A DNA stretch of 64,000 nt from Onthophagus taurus (GCF_036711975.1 NC_091975.1:4218501-4282500), one strand, 5' to 3'; shown: positions 27,801-36,533, numbered from the stretch's first letter. Translations and numbers: made by a program. The notes: generated from the sequence alone by a model not told the origin.

Positions 27801-30107
27801 ATGCTCTGCAATTCCTCTTTGGCCCAATGCCATTCGCACATTTCCTGAATTCATGAAAAAAGAAACCCGCGGAAAATTCATTTGGGTGGGGAAGTTTAGA
27901 GAAAAATCAATACGTATTCGAAACTCAACTAAACCAAAGCATTATATGATGACATATTAAGTTCTATTCGCTTTATAATGTAAATGGAAATTCGATATTA
28001 AGTTTTACTCGAGAACATATCGCTAGATTTAGAGAAAGTCTCGTCTTGTAATCTTGTTGATTGATATCTACTGCAAGCAAGTCATAATCTAAACAATCTA
28101 GTTGTCTTAGTACTAAGATTAATAACGTAGCTACGTTAGACGATGACACTTGCTAACTGGCAAAGTTTAATTTGTCATAGGAAATCCAGATCTTAATTAC
28201 TGTCTCCTGTTTTAGGTGCAAAGGCACGTGCCATTGGTTCTGGGATGTCTCTTGCTCATCGTTCCTTTCATGCCAGCGACCAATTTGGTGGTAACGGTGG
28301 GCTTCGTGGTCGCAGAAAGAGTCCTCTATATACCGAGGTGAGAATACCTTTGATAATTATCCTTGCATATCTCGTAACTTGTGTTTACAGCACCGGCTGC
28401 ATCTTGCTCACCGCCTACGGACTCCAATTGATGTGGAATGCGTACAATAAGTACCGTCAAGTGATACAATGCCTCATTGTGTTGCTGTTAACAACGAGCT
28501 GCCTTCGCGTCGTCATCAGGAACAAGGACTGGAGATCTCGAGAGTCCCTTTTGAGGTAATTATCCACTTAGTCATTTCGGTCGAACGAAAATTCAATACT
28601 GACCACGAAAAGAATTCATTGAATTTGCTTTGTCAATCAAGTTTCGAGGATATACATTCAATAATTTAACAAGAGCACGCAGGGAAGACCTGTGGTCCGC
28701 GCCAATTTCAACACACTATCGAAAATTGGATTTTAATGAATTAATTAAGCCGGCCCAGAAGGGCTCGATTAAAACCGCTTTATATTCAAGTACCATTAAT
28801 TTTAAAAGTGCCCTCCGCGCGTCGGTCCGCTAATTGCTACGACCGTTTTAAATATTCCATTGTGTGGCCTCCGCGCAGGACCTAACCAAGGACACAAAGG
28901 ACAACGCGAAATTGTAACTTTTACGCGCCCTTCTACTACCGTCGACTCCCATCTGCAGCCTTTCCCCTTTTTTTCCTTTGTCTTAACTGTTTCTTTTATT
29001 ATCACTTCTTGTCTATTTCTATTATTTACAGAGCCGGACTTGCTACACTGCCTCACAATGCCAAAATGCATTATAACTTTGGAAATTTTCTTCGAGATTC
29101 TGATATGCATGAATTAGCCAAAACCCATTATAGGGCTGCATTAACGTAAGTGTTTAATTTAATTGTAATCTCTAAATAATAATAATAATTTTGTTGTAGG
29201 TTATGGCCGACTTATGCTAGTGCTCATAACAATTTAGGAACTTTAATTGAAAGAACTGAAGAAGCTGAGCAACATTTTTTGTTAGCTATAAGATATTCAT
29301 CGAAACACGTCAATGCTCATTATAATTTGGGGCAACTATACAGGTAAGGAAACTACCACACCCCACTTAAATAAACAAATCGATTTAAGTTGGTATTACA
29401 GGGTTCTAGAATCCTGTTTGAAACGTTTAATTCGGAATTAAAAGATGGCGCTTTAATATTTTTTTATTTTTTTTAGAAAATCTAATAGATCATATGAATC
29501 GGAGGCTATGTTAAAGAAATGTATTCTTTTGGATCCTAAATTTACAGCAGCTTATATTGAGTTAGCACGACTTTGTGGGCCAAATGATCCTGGTGTTGGG
29601 ACGCTACTAAAAAGAGTTGTGCAGATAAATCCGAACGATCCAAAGTACAAAACGATGTATGCTCATTGGCATCTAGGAAAAAGGAATAGAATTCAAGCTT
29701 TGAAGTATTACTGGAAAGCTTTAGCTGTTTCACCAACGTACACTGAAGCTATGATGGGAGCAGCGCGAGTTTTAAGGAAATTTGGTGATTATGGAAGACT
29801 ATTTCAGTTGGTTACAAGGTGGCAAATAGTTCAAAGAGTTTCCAAAGGCCAAACAATATCAAGACCTCACCTCTACCTTTACGAGTGGCAACTAAAAAAT
29901 GAATTGAGTAATAAAGCCAAAGCGTACGATAATTGTCCACAATCTTGTATTAAACCGACTTATATTAGTAAATGGAATAATATTTCGTGTAATAGGACTA
30001 AACATAGATATTTTCCAATTAGTAGACAGTGTAGATTGATCAAGAGGATTCAAAAGTACAGATCGACCACTCCATTCATGCTGCATCACATATTGGATAC
30101 AGTTTAG
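9893..30107 (+). CDS. Tmtc1: TMTC1-like transmembrane and TPR O-mannosyltransferase (5' partial, 11 exons)
   Basis: TMTC proteins are multipass ER membrane enzymes that O-mannosylate cadherin ectodomains. Exons, all with AG/GT borders and matching phases: 9893-10070, 17164-17237, 21627-21764, 22174-22246, 22521-22624, 25092-25281, 28216-28337, 28391-28555, 29032-29145, 29200-29343 and 29477-30107 (stop TAG). They give about 644 residues in one frame. Diagnostic stretches are AAHPVHTEA joined to VTGIVGRADVLAC, LSMLAKETGITV, SEQDNPAAF, YLAAFNWWLLLCPATLS, GFVVAERVLYIPS and LPHNAKMHYNFGNFLRD. The last begins the TPR array; the earlier part carries the hydrophobic membrane segments and the DUF1736 region. 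SRESLLRAGLATLPHNAK matches TMTC1 better than TMTC2-4 as I remember them. The N-terminus is absent: the first exon starts inside a codon. The C-terminus is short, with about five or six TPR-like units and a basic Cys-containing tail, against about ten in vertebrate TMTC1. Intron 6 contains an antisense astacin gene. Early exons are GC-richer than late ones. Confidence 0.95.
10071..17163 (+). other. First visible TMTC1 intron (7.1 kb)
   Basis: The donor GTAAGT follows the GCG of HTEA and the acceptor TTGTTGCAG precedes GTTACC, so the flanking codons join cleanly as HTEA-VTGIVGR. Apart from the satellite at 11.4-12.2 kb I see only AT-rich sequence and no conserved-looking reading frame. The 64-codon frame at 13836 and the 76-codon minus frame at 16165 look like chance. 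Confidence 0.7.
11377..12196. repeat. Satellite-like tandem array with ~277 bp higher-order unit
   Basis: Short degenerate subunits of roughly 30 bp share the core ACAAAAGAAAACTTCACGG followed by TCTAATTGGCATT. They are arranged in a fixed order of variants that repeats as a block. The marker variant CATGGTATAATTAATG occurs at 11395, 11671 and 11948, so the block period is 276-277 bp, and three blocks are present, the last ending in a diverged subunit near 12196. Each block has about six copies of AAAAGAAAACT. This is a nested array: an old short repeat, diversified, then amplified as a larger unit. It is intronic, and no open frame runs through it. Confidence 0.93.
17238..21626 (+). other. 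TMTC1 intron 2 (4.4 kb), nothing else recognised
   Basis: Donor GGTACGT after TACCACGG, acceptor TTTTGCAG before GCGATACG. It contains several minus-strand open frames of 70-117 codons at 19.5-20.7 kb in relatively CpG-rich sequence, none resembling a family I know and none with splice or promoter context. I treat them as chance. Confidence 0.6.
22625..25091 (+). other. TMTC1 intron 5 (2.5 kb), nothing else recognised
   Basis: Donor GTAAGT after CTTTATGTTAG and a long T-tract acceptor before 25092. The exons on either side join as SLYVR-ILTFCYLAAF with an Arg codon split across the junction. Overlapping short frames at 23.5-24.9 kb exist on both strands and look random. Confidence 0.6.
25335..26421 (-). 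CDS. Astacin-family (M12A) zinc metalloprotease, nested in a TMTC1 intron
   Basis: A secreted endopeptidase of the astacin family. Exons on the minus strand are 26421-26075, 26022-25620 and 25556-25335, with introns of 52 and 63 bp, giving 323 residues. A signal peptide covers residues 1 to about 20. The propeptide has the FxGD aspartate-switch motif (FQGD, 59-62). The mature domain starts near RNESLRWPYGIVPF. The zinc site HELMHALGIKHEHTR has His168, Glu169, His172 and His178. The Met-turn SVMHY lies at 223-227 with the zinc-ligand Tyr. The four disulfide cysteines of the domain are present (in LTCVR, GCWSS, HPGCL and MYCPP). All catalytic residues are intact. There is no EGF or CUB domain after the catalytic core, only a short tail, so it resembles the single-domain digestive or reproductive insect astacins. 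The second donor (CTG|GTGAAA) is my choice because it restores the family spacing before GQRQGFGENDVKKLN. The whole gene sits antisense inside intron 25282-28215. Confidence 0.93.
26449..26510 (-). promoter_or_regulatory. Core promoter of the astacin gene with an upstream GATA motif
   Basis: On the minus strand a TATA-like TATTTAA starts at 26483 and an initiator TCATTT has its A at 26452, a spacing of 31 bp as expected for a TATA promoter. The implied 5' leader is about 30 nt to the ATG at 26421. AAGATAAG, a GATA-factor site, lies at 26510-26503, about 50-60 bp upstream of the start site. The elements are read directly; function is inferred. Confidence 0.6.
26511..28215 (+). other. Remainder of TMTC1 intron 6, with a 174-bp tandem duplication
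   Basis: After the nested astacin gene this intron holds AT-rich DNA with no reading frame of note. The only structure I see is the diverged duplication listed separately. It ends at the acceptor CTGTTTTAG before GTGCAAAGG. Confidence 0.6.
27267..27610. repeat. Two diverged tandem copies, period ~174 bp
   Basis: Copy A begins ATCTTTATAAAATCACAATA at 27267 and copy B begins ATCTTCATAAAATCATAATA at 27441. Both continue in the same order through TTATCAACACTTATAAA, a CTTTTCA stretch, TACATTTTAAAA and AGTTTTTGAGATAT. Divergence is substantial with indels. A partial third copy may follow after 27620. Probably an old satellite or dispersed-element fragment. Confidence 0.75.
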
Positions 30108-31690
30108 TAAGTGATATCACCAAGAAAAAGGAGAAATATCAGTATTATAGACGATCATGTGCAATACAATGTAAGCTGGAGGAACAAATAACAGATACAT
30201 CAAGGAATTGATGAACTTTTACCGTTGTTTATAGATTCTTATATGATCTAAATGGATTGAAATGAAAACAAAAATTAAATGGAATATATGAGAAATTGAA
30301 TAAAAAGTGTCTATAAACAATGCTTCTACGTTTTGAGCTCTCAAAACAGGGTGAACGGAAATGTAAATAACCGTTTTAAAAGTATTTTTCTATTGTACAA
30401 GAAATTAAACAATGCGTTAACGTAAACTGTTTGTAACAAAGGGAGTTGGTTTGCTTAAGCATGCGCTAAAATGAATCAGTTCAGGTCTATGTATTGAATC
30501 CAGATGAAATTGTGATATAATAAGTTAAAAAATATGATGATGTAGACTTGTAAATAACGTATTATTAGCTGTAAAGAAATCTCCCTCTTATTATTTTATT
30601 ACTATAATTTATTTAGATAATGATAATAAGAACAAAAAATAAATAAACTAAGGGAACTGTAAAGAACTCAATACAGGTGAAAGATCAACGAACCAAAGAA
30701 CCAGTTGGCTCGAAAACTTACTTATTTTATTATATCCTAGTACCTATTGTATGAGGCAGTATTATTATAAAAAGGCATTTTTAAGAGTATAACGTAAGTA
30801 GCTTCTACCACAATTATTAAAAATAATAAAAAAAACAAAGTAGAATAAGGTGAAAACAATAATACCTGTTTAATATTTCATTTCTTTTTTTGTTAGAAGT
30901 AGAAAAGGGGTTGTTTTCGAGAGGTAAAAATAATTTGGAGGGGCCAGTTAAAAATACTTTGTATACCATGTAGCATGTACGATTCGTTAGAGTTGGGGCG
31001 TTTTCGTTTTTACTCTCGGTACATAAACAAAATAATATAATGTATAGTTTTTTGATAATAACTAATAAAAGCGATTTTCAAGAAAACTTTATTATACTTT
31101 ATTAAAAGCACTGTCTGTTTTTGCTTACGCAAATCAACCCGCATAATTCAACCTTAGTCTCATAGATGGCCACTCGCAAACGAATTTCGTTTACACACCA
31201 AGTAGCCAAATACAACCCTAAAGAACTCAATCCAATCACAAAGGTAGCCAACCAACGTAACCTAATCAAAACCAATTGCAATGCGTGCTATCACAATCAC
31301 AAAGGAACTCAATTACTAAATAACCCGACTCTAATGCAATTCCAACTCAAAGGAGAGCAATAAAACTACAAAGTAACTCAACCACAAAGTTATCTAATTC
31401 CAAAAATATATTTTATTACTAAAAATATTCAAAAATGTGTAAATCCACTCCTGCACAAGAAGTAATTTACGAAATAATTAGCAATTACCTTTAAAAAAAA
31501 TTTAATTCCATAAAGCATTGAAATTAAACGCTTAATAGAATTAAATTAACTGACACACTTTGGTCGTTTCAACACAACTCGCGCACACAAAAAAAAGGGT
31601 TATGGTGGCGAAGGAATTTCTCTACAAAATGAAAGTTCCACGATTACTTAGTTTACTTCCCGATTTTACATCCGGATTTCGTTCGCTACG
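30108..31690 (+). other. TMTC1 3' UTR and AT-rich intergenic DNA
   Basis: A canonical AATAAA at 30299-30304 follows the TMTC1 stop by about 190 bp, with further AATAAA motifs near 30640. From 31160 to 31400 the sequence is cryptically simple, with recurring CACAAAG and AACTCAA words; its 65-codon frame at 31166 is a by-product of that composition. No gene seen. Confidence 0.6.
30299..30304 (+). terminator. Polyadenylation signal AATAAA of the TMTC1-like gene
   Basis: First canonical AATAAA downstream of the TAG at 30105-30107. A T/G-rich stretch follows within about 30 bp, as expected for cleavage and polyadenylation. Confidence 0.55.
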
Positions 31691-31691
31691 C

Positions 31692-31727
31692 TATTTAAAG
31701 GGAGAATGTATAAAGATACGAATCAGT
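31692..31727 (+). promoter_or_regulatory. TATA/Inr core promoter of the Lys/Glu-rich secreted protein gene
   Basis: TATTTAAAG at 31692-31700 and an arthropod initiator TCAGT at 31723-31727 with A at 31725. The TATA-to-start spacing is 33 bp. The implied leader is about 34 nt before the ATG at 31759, which fixes the start choice. Confidence 0.7.
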
Positions 31728-31758
31728 CAATTCGTTATTTAGTGCAGTTTGAGACAAA

Positions 31759-32286
31759 ATGAAGTTACCGTGGTGGGTTATCTTTATAGTTTTTGTTGTT
31801 ATAATTCAGCGTGTGAATTGCGAAGAAGAAAAAGGCGATGAGCAAAAAGATTTAGAAAGTTTAAATAACCAAGAGATTAATAATAATAAAAAAGATGAAC
31901 AAAGTGATGAAAAGAAACTGGAAGAAGACGTAAATCATAGTAAATTAGAAAATTATAAAAAGAAACAAGCTGAAAGTGATAAAGTGAAACAAGAAAATTT
32001 TGAAGAAAAGGAAGGTCATAAAAGAGGGCATCACACGAAAGGTTATCACAATAGTTTTTTTAAAGATGAAGTGCTCACCGAAAGAAAAATATTTGAATAT
32101 CCACAAATAAAAAGTGTTTCAACCAGAAAGAAACAAAAAATTACTAGAAGAAAATATAAAGTGAAATCAAATCCAAGAAAAAACGATTTAAGTAGAAGTA
32201 GTAGCAATAAGATTAATAAGAAATCGAAAAAGAAGCGAAAAAATTCAAGGAGTAAACAAAAACCAATAAGATATACAAGAACCTAA
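31759..32286 (+). CDS. Secreted Lys/Glu-rich protein with GHHTKGYHN motif (single exon)
   Basis: Encodes 175 residues. A strong signal peptide (residues 1 to about 21, hydrophobic core WWVIFIVFVVII, Cys at the likely cleavage site) is followed by a highly charged, low-complexity Glu/Lys/Asn/Asp segment (22-89). A short motif GHHTKGYHNSFFKDE lies at 90-104, and the tail is very basic (Lys/Arg/Ser, about 110-175). KGYHN...KDE motifs recall a poorly described set of insect secreted His/Lys-rich proteins, but I cannot name the family or a function. The next plus-strand gene also has a signal peptide, an acidic/Lys N-region and a KGYKHFDSFEKK motif, so the two may be distant tandem duplicates. An ATG close behind a good promoter and an AATAAA at 32346-32351 support a real short transcript. 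Confidence 0.8.
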   Translation: MKLPWWVIFIVFVVIIQRVNCEEEKGDEQKDLESLNNQEINNNKKDEQSDEKKLEEDVNHSKLENYKKKQAESDKVKQENFEEKEGHKRGHHTKGYHNSFFKDEVLTERKIFEYPQIKSVSTRKKQKITRRKYKVKSNPRKNDLSRSSSNKINKKSKKKRKNSRSKQKPIRYTRT

Positions 32287-32345
32287 AGTTAACATTTTTA
32301 AAAGAATATATATCTAGATATTAAGTTGTTGTAAATTATTTTATA

Positions 32346-32383
32346 AATAAAACCCAATAATTATTCTCTGACCATTATTTATT
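32346..32383. terminator. Facing polyadenylation signals of two convergent genes
   Basis: AATAAA on the plus strand at 32346-32351 serves the Lys/Glu-rich gene. TTTATT at 32378-32383 is AATAAA on the minus strand and serves the N-acetyltransferase gene, whose stop is at 32438. Because cleavage normally falls 10-30 nt beyond the signal, the two 3' ends should overlap or abut. Confidence 0.6.
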
Positions 32384-32437
32384 TTATCATGTCGTATGTT
32401 ATACTTTAAACCATGCACACTAATTTTCACCTTGTTA

Positions 32438-33907
32438 TTACTTCTTTTTAGGGAAATGTGGTGTTGTTACATAAGTTTTTACAGATGTTTCAGTTGGATG
32501 GGGTTCAATTACTGGTCTTTGATTAGTTCCAAGATAACTACAATAAGGAATTTCATAAACCAATTTCATTCCAATCTTTTCACAAATTTTTGCACTGAAT
32601 TAAAAAAGATAAAAATAATAGTTATTTATATTACAAGTGGGCTAGAAACATAATCACACGAGTACTGTAATTATGCTATGTGTGATATACAACATTTTAT
32701 CTACGACTGCTAAAAATTACTTAAAAATCAATTTCTCTATCTATTTTAACATTTATAAAAATATTTTGAAATGATTGTTGACAATTTTGAATTAATGTCA
32801 GTTTCAATAACATGTTACTCATCTGGAATAAGTGTTTCGAAATGTAAAAACATAACAATTAATGTTTATAGTAAATAGTATTGTTTCTCTTTAAATAGGT
32901 AGCACTTTTTCTTTTGTATTGTTGCTGGTTTCAATAAATTAACTCTGTTCTGATTGGGCTAAAAATGCGTTACGTAATGAAATCAGTGCGGTAATGAACT
33001 TCATTACGTAACTCAAATCACCTCAAATGAGTGTAGTAATGATGACTTAGTAATGTTCCAAGCAGTCGTAGATAAAATCAATTAATAAATTTATTATTTA
33101 ATAAAATAAATATATTAATTTATTAACAAGTTATAAATCCGGAAACAATTTTGATTGTGTTGTTTGCCTTACCGGCTGTTTCCTATTATTTATTTTCTAT
33201 TAAATCGATAACCGTTAATATCGATGTAGCGGTCGTATTTATTGCTTTTCCTGTTAATAAAATAAAATTTTTTATAAAACTGTTTTAAATGCTTACGTTT
33301 TTGCGGTACTCGCATCAACCCTTATACAAGTAAACCCACAATCAGCACCAGTTTCTATTGATTTTTTAATTAATTGGCTAGCTAAACCCTTATTTCTTTC
33401 ATCGGGTAAAACGAATAGATGGGATATCTCAAAAATTTTTCTCGTACATGTTAAATTCCAAAGATTTGGCGCTCTTTGGATGTACGCCCAAAATTGAAAT
33501 AATTGTCGCATTTTTTGATTGCTTAAAGTGCACGCAAACTTGTCCATAACGTCGGGATCCCATGGACAAGCTCCGCAATTAATGGCTCCTCCAACGATGC
33601 AACCGTCGTATTTACACTTTGCAATTAAACTTAAACCTTGTGATAATTCCCGTACAATTTCTTCTTCTAAAACGCTGTTCGGCATCTTTCCGACTCCAAG
33701 ACATCTAACGATTGGTTCATCTCGAAAATAACTGTCGTACATTACATCGACAATTTCTGAGTAGTTATGTTTATCTGGTCTGATGATGATGTAAGAATTA
33801 CTTTGTGTTTCGCCTTTTTTGTGTGCTGATCTTGTAGCAACCGTTTGAACGGTTTTCGTTCCCAAACCAAGAAGATGTTTAACTGTGAACTTGGTAATCA
33901 GTGCCAT
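32438..33907 (-). CDS. Arylalkylamine N-acetyltransferase-like GNAT enzyme (2 exons)
   Basis: Insect aaNATs transfer acetyl from acetyl-CoA to amines such as dopamine, octopamine, serotonin or polyamines, in cuticle tanning and amine inactivation. Exons on the minus strand are 33907-33297 and 32594-32438, joined by a 702-bp intron (donor AC|GTAAGC, acceptor ATTCAG|T), giving 255 residues. YFRDEPIVRCLG (60-71) holds the DEP motif with the catalytic-type Glu64. The acetyl-CoA loop is RNKGLA (171-176) in LFVLPDERNKGLASQLIKK. The second exon supplies the typical C-terminal strand pair ICEKIGMKLVYEIPYCSYLG and ends in KKK. The length is close to the usual 210-280. Oddity: residues 1-31 are basic and free of acidic residues, which could be a mitochondrial-type presequence or just an extended N-terminus. 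The ATG sits in a good context (CACGCCATGG). Substrate cannot be read from sequence. Confidence 0.92.
32969..33012. repeat. Perfect 12-bp inverted repeat of PAR-bZIP-type TTACGTAA sites
   Basis: GTTACGTAATGA at 32969-32980 is mirrored exactly by TCATTACGTAAC at 33001-33012, separated by 20 bp. Each arm contains the palindromic octamer TTACGTAA, which matches the consensus of PAR-domain/E4BP4-type bZIP factors (Pdp1 and Vrille in flies). The element lies inside the N-acetyltransferase intron. It may be a cis-element or the remnant of a small inverted-repeat transposon. Confidence 0.8.
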
Positions 33908-34493
33908 GGCGTGACTTGAAATTTTGATGAGCAGGTTTGTTCCAGGATGTCAGAGACTGTTTTGTTGAGACTTTGAGGATCAAATCATGGCCTGAAATGG
34001 ATCATTGTTGATTCTTGAACATTTTGACGGTTGTTGATGTTGACAAACAAAGAATGACATTTCTAGGATAAAAAAAATCTAGGTAGAACTTGTTTCTCAA
34101 AACATTTATTAATAATATTTTTTTAATTTCATTTTGTTCTGGTTTATCTAACTTTCACTCGGTCTTTTCATCGGAAATAAAGAAAATAAAATTATCTGAA
34201 AAAGAAAGGTCAACTTTCTCTTAAAATTGCATAACTTCATAAAGAGAAAGGTGTATTAACTCACAAAATTAAGTCATTTCGGAGACATCTTTTAAATTAT
34301 TTTTCTTAATCATTACAAGTTCAATAGCAAGGAAGTAATTTTTAGAAAACTATTAGGAGAAGACCTCTAATTTCGAGTAAACAAAATTTCTCTTGTGCAA
34401 GCTTATATAACCGTTAAAACCGCAGCCTTTTAGATTAGAATATGGTTGTTGTGTCACGGTTTAAGCAAAAAACGATTTAGTTACACCGCCTTT

Positions 34494-34534
34494 TATATTT
34501 AAAAGACCATTGAACGGATAATGTCTTTTCATTT
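34494..34534 (+). promoter_or_regulatory. Probable TATA/Inr promoter of the His/Asp-rich gene
   Basis: TATATTTAAA at 34494-34503 and a perfect initiator TCATTT at 34529-34534 (A at 34531), about 35 bp apart. The implied leader to the ATG at 34556 is about 25 nt. Confidence 0.55.
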
Positions 34535-34555
34535 ACACTGAAAACTTATACAAAC

Positions 34556-36533
34556 ATGGTCTCTAAATTCACGTTATTAGTATTGATCGTTACTTTAATA
34601 AGTTTAGCGACTACTTTTCCTGTTGAAAACAAAGATCAAAATAATAAGAAAGAGGTGGAAGAAAAAGATCAAGAGAAAAAGCAAGAAGATAAACCAAAAG
34701 TGCAACAAAAATCATGTAAGTAAAGTATTTTTTTGATCAAATTTGGGGGTAATAATTATTATTTGTAGATAAATACTCATATTATCGCGAATATGGAGAT
34801 CCTGATGAAGGTGATAAAAACGATAAAGGATTTATGAGAAAAACTGATGAAGGAGGAAGTAAAGGATACAAACACTTTGATAGCTTTGAGAAGAAAGGTG
34901 GTGATAAATATGAATTTCATGACCACAAAGAATTTAGAGAAGTAAAAGATGATGAACAAGACTCTGATAAAGAGGAAGAGCAAAAAGGTGGTAAGAAGGA
35001 ATAAGATATATTTATAAGATGTTTTGTTATTATTTTTTTATATTGTTATTTTCTTTAATCTTGCCATTATATTGTTTTTAACAAATCTATGTTGCTTTAT
35101 TTGTTTCTTATATCCTTAAAGTTCTCTTTTTGCTTTTGTGTTAACAAATATCCATTTTCTTATTAATCCTAAGTCTTTAGGATCATTTTAATTTGATTTT
35201 ATAAAAAACCGAAAAATTTAAGGCTCTAGTTTCTAAGGTTTAGGTTAAGGCGTTTTAAAAAGAACACTTTTAACAATAATTCAAAGTACAGCTCGTATCT
35301 TGACATCCCGAAATAAATTCAGAATGATTTTTTGAATGCAAGCTTAATTATGACAATTTTACTAAAAACTTATAGGTTAGAGTTCCACAGTTTAAGCTAT
35401 ATATCTCAAAATTTTTCTCATTAACCTTAATGGTTTATATATATCATTTTAAAAAGGAAATTTTTAACTTTAATTATTGATATAAATGATATCTGTGTGT
35501 CTGGAAATCAGCCCAGAATGATTTATTAAAAAATCATTGGTTTTATTAAAAAAGAATAACTTTAGAGTTCCAGTTTGTAAGCTGTATCTTCAAAGTTTCT
35601 TAATCAATTTTAATCAGCTATATATCGTTTTAAAGAGAGAAACTTTTAGCATTAATTCAAAGTATAGCTCGTATCATTACGCTGAGAAATTAGTTTAAAT
35701 CAATTTTTTTAGCTGTATCGGTTAAAACTCCAATTTGCAAGGTTGTTTTAAAACTTTTTTGGATGGAATCTGCTTTAAAGTAGAATATTGAGTCATATAT
35801 CTTCTTAAAGCCAGAGGATTGAGCATTAATTTGATGTAACAGTCACTTAATAATTGTTAATTATTATTTTTAGATGGGGATAACATGGAAGTAGCAGAAA
35901 GTAAAAACTACCTTAGTTTTGCACACGACTGGGATGAGTAAGCTAATTTTTAATTCCTTTCTATTAAAATGTTACTTAATTTTCTTATTATCAAGTTAAG
36001 TAAACTGATAAGTAATACAAAGTACAAACTTCGTAACGCTACACGTGCTTCATAAATAATTAAGGAATTCTTAATAATACATTTATTTTAGTGACCACGC
36101 AATACCACATTTTGATATTGATTGGGAACATTTCTTCGATCATCACGACCATGGAGATGTTAGTCACGATCATGAAGCTCATCCAGATCATGATGAACAT
36201 ACACATGATGTTATAGAACATGATGATGTCCCAAAACACGATGCTGCAGATCACGATCATCAAATACCACATTTTGATATTGATTGGGATCACTTTTTTG
36301 ATCATGATCAAGGAGAAATTCCTAAAGATCATGAATCTCCTACAGATCATATTAATTATTCAGATCATGATGATCATTCGGCTCATGATGTTCCTCCACA
36401 AGATAATCAAGACAATAACAATACAAAAAAAGATGAGGAAGATCATCACGATATTGAATTTGATTCCGATCCAACATTTGATCATATACCCGAAGATGAT
36501 CCAACTCAAGATCATGACCACGACCATCATTAG
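34556..36533 (+). CDS. Secreted His/Asp-rich, probably metal-binding protein (4 exons)
   Basis: I assemble exons 34556-34715, 34769-34990, 35874-35937 and 36092-36533 (TAG). Phases match at all junctions and donors are GTAAGT, GTAAGA and GTAAGC, giving 295 residues. A signal peptide covers residues 1 to about 21 (MVSKFTLLVLIVTLISLATT). Residues 22-128 are Lys/Glu/Asp-rich with the motif KGYKHFDSFEKK. Residues 150-295 are dominated by His and Asp and contain two copies of a 54-residue block, each opening with IPHFDIDW(E/D)HFFDH (153-166 and 207-220), and end DHDHDHH. Dense D/H pairs are typical of Zn, Mn or Cu binding; that role is inferred. I recognise no named family. If intron 2 is retained, translation stops soon after exon 2 (GGKKE, stop at 35002), giving a short isoform without the His domain. 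The gene lies directly upstream of and co-oriented with Mvl. AATAAA at 36566-36571. Confidence 0.82.
35219..35780. repeat. Three or four diverged tandem copies (~180-200 bp) in the His/Asp-rich gene intron
   Basis: Recurring blocks open with a variant of AGAGTTCCAGTTTGTAAGCT (near 35384 and 35566, with AAACTCCAATTTGCAAGG near 35730). They continue through a TATATCTCAAA or GTATCTTCAAA word, a TATATATC(A/G)TTTTAAA word, an AACTTTTAGCATTAATTC word and AAAGTA(C/T)AGCTCGTATC. Copies differ by many substitutions. Probably a degenerate satellite or transposon fragment that expanded this intron to 0.9 kb while neighbouring introns are 50-150 bp. Confidence 0.65.

Noticed and set aside
34777-34983. 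68-codon minus frame rich in Phe/Ile
   Set aside because: Antisense shadow of exon 2 of the His/Asp-rich gene; the Phe/Ile bias is just the complement of GAT/AAA-rich codons.
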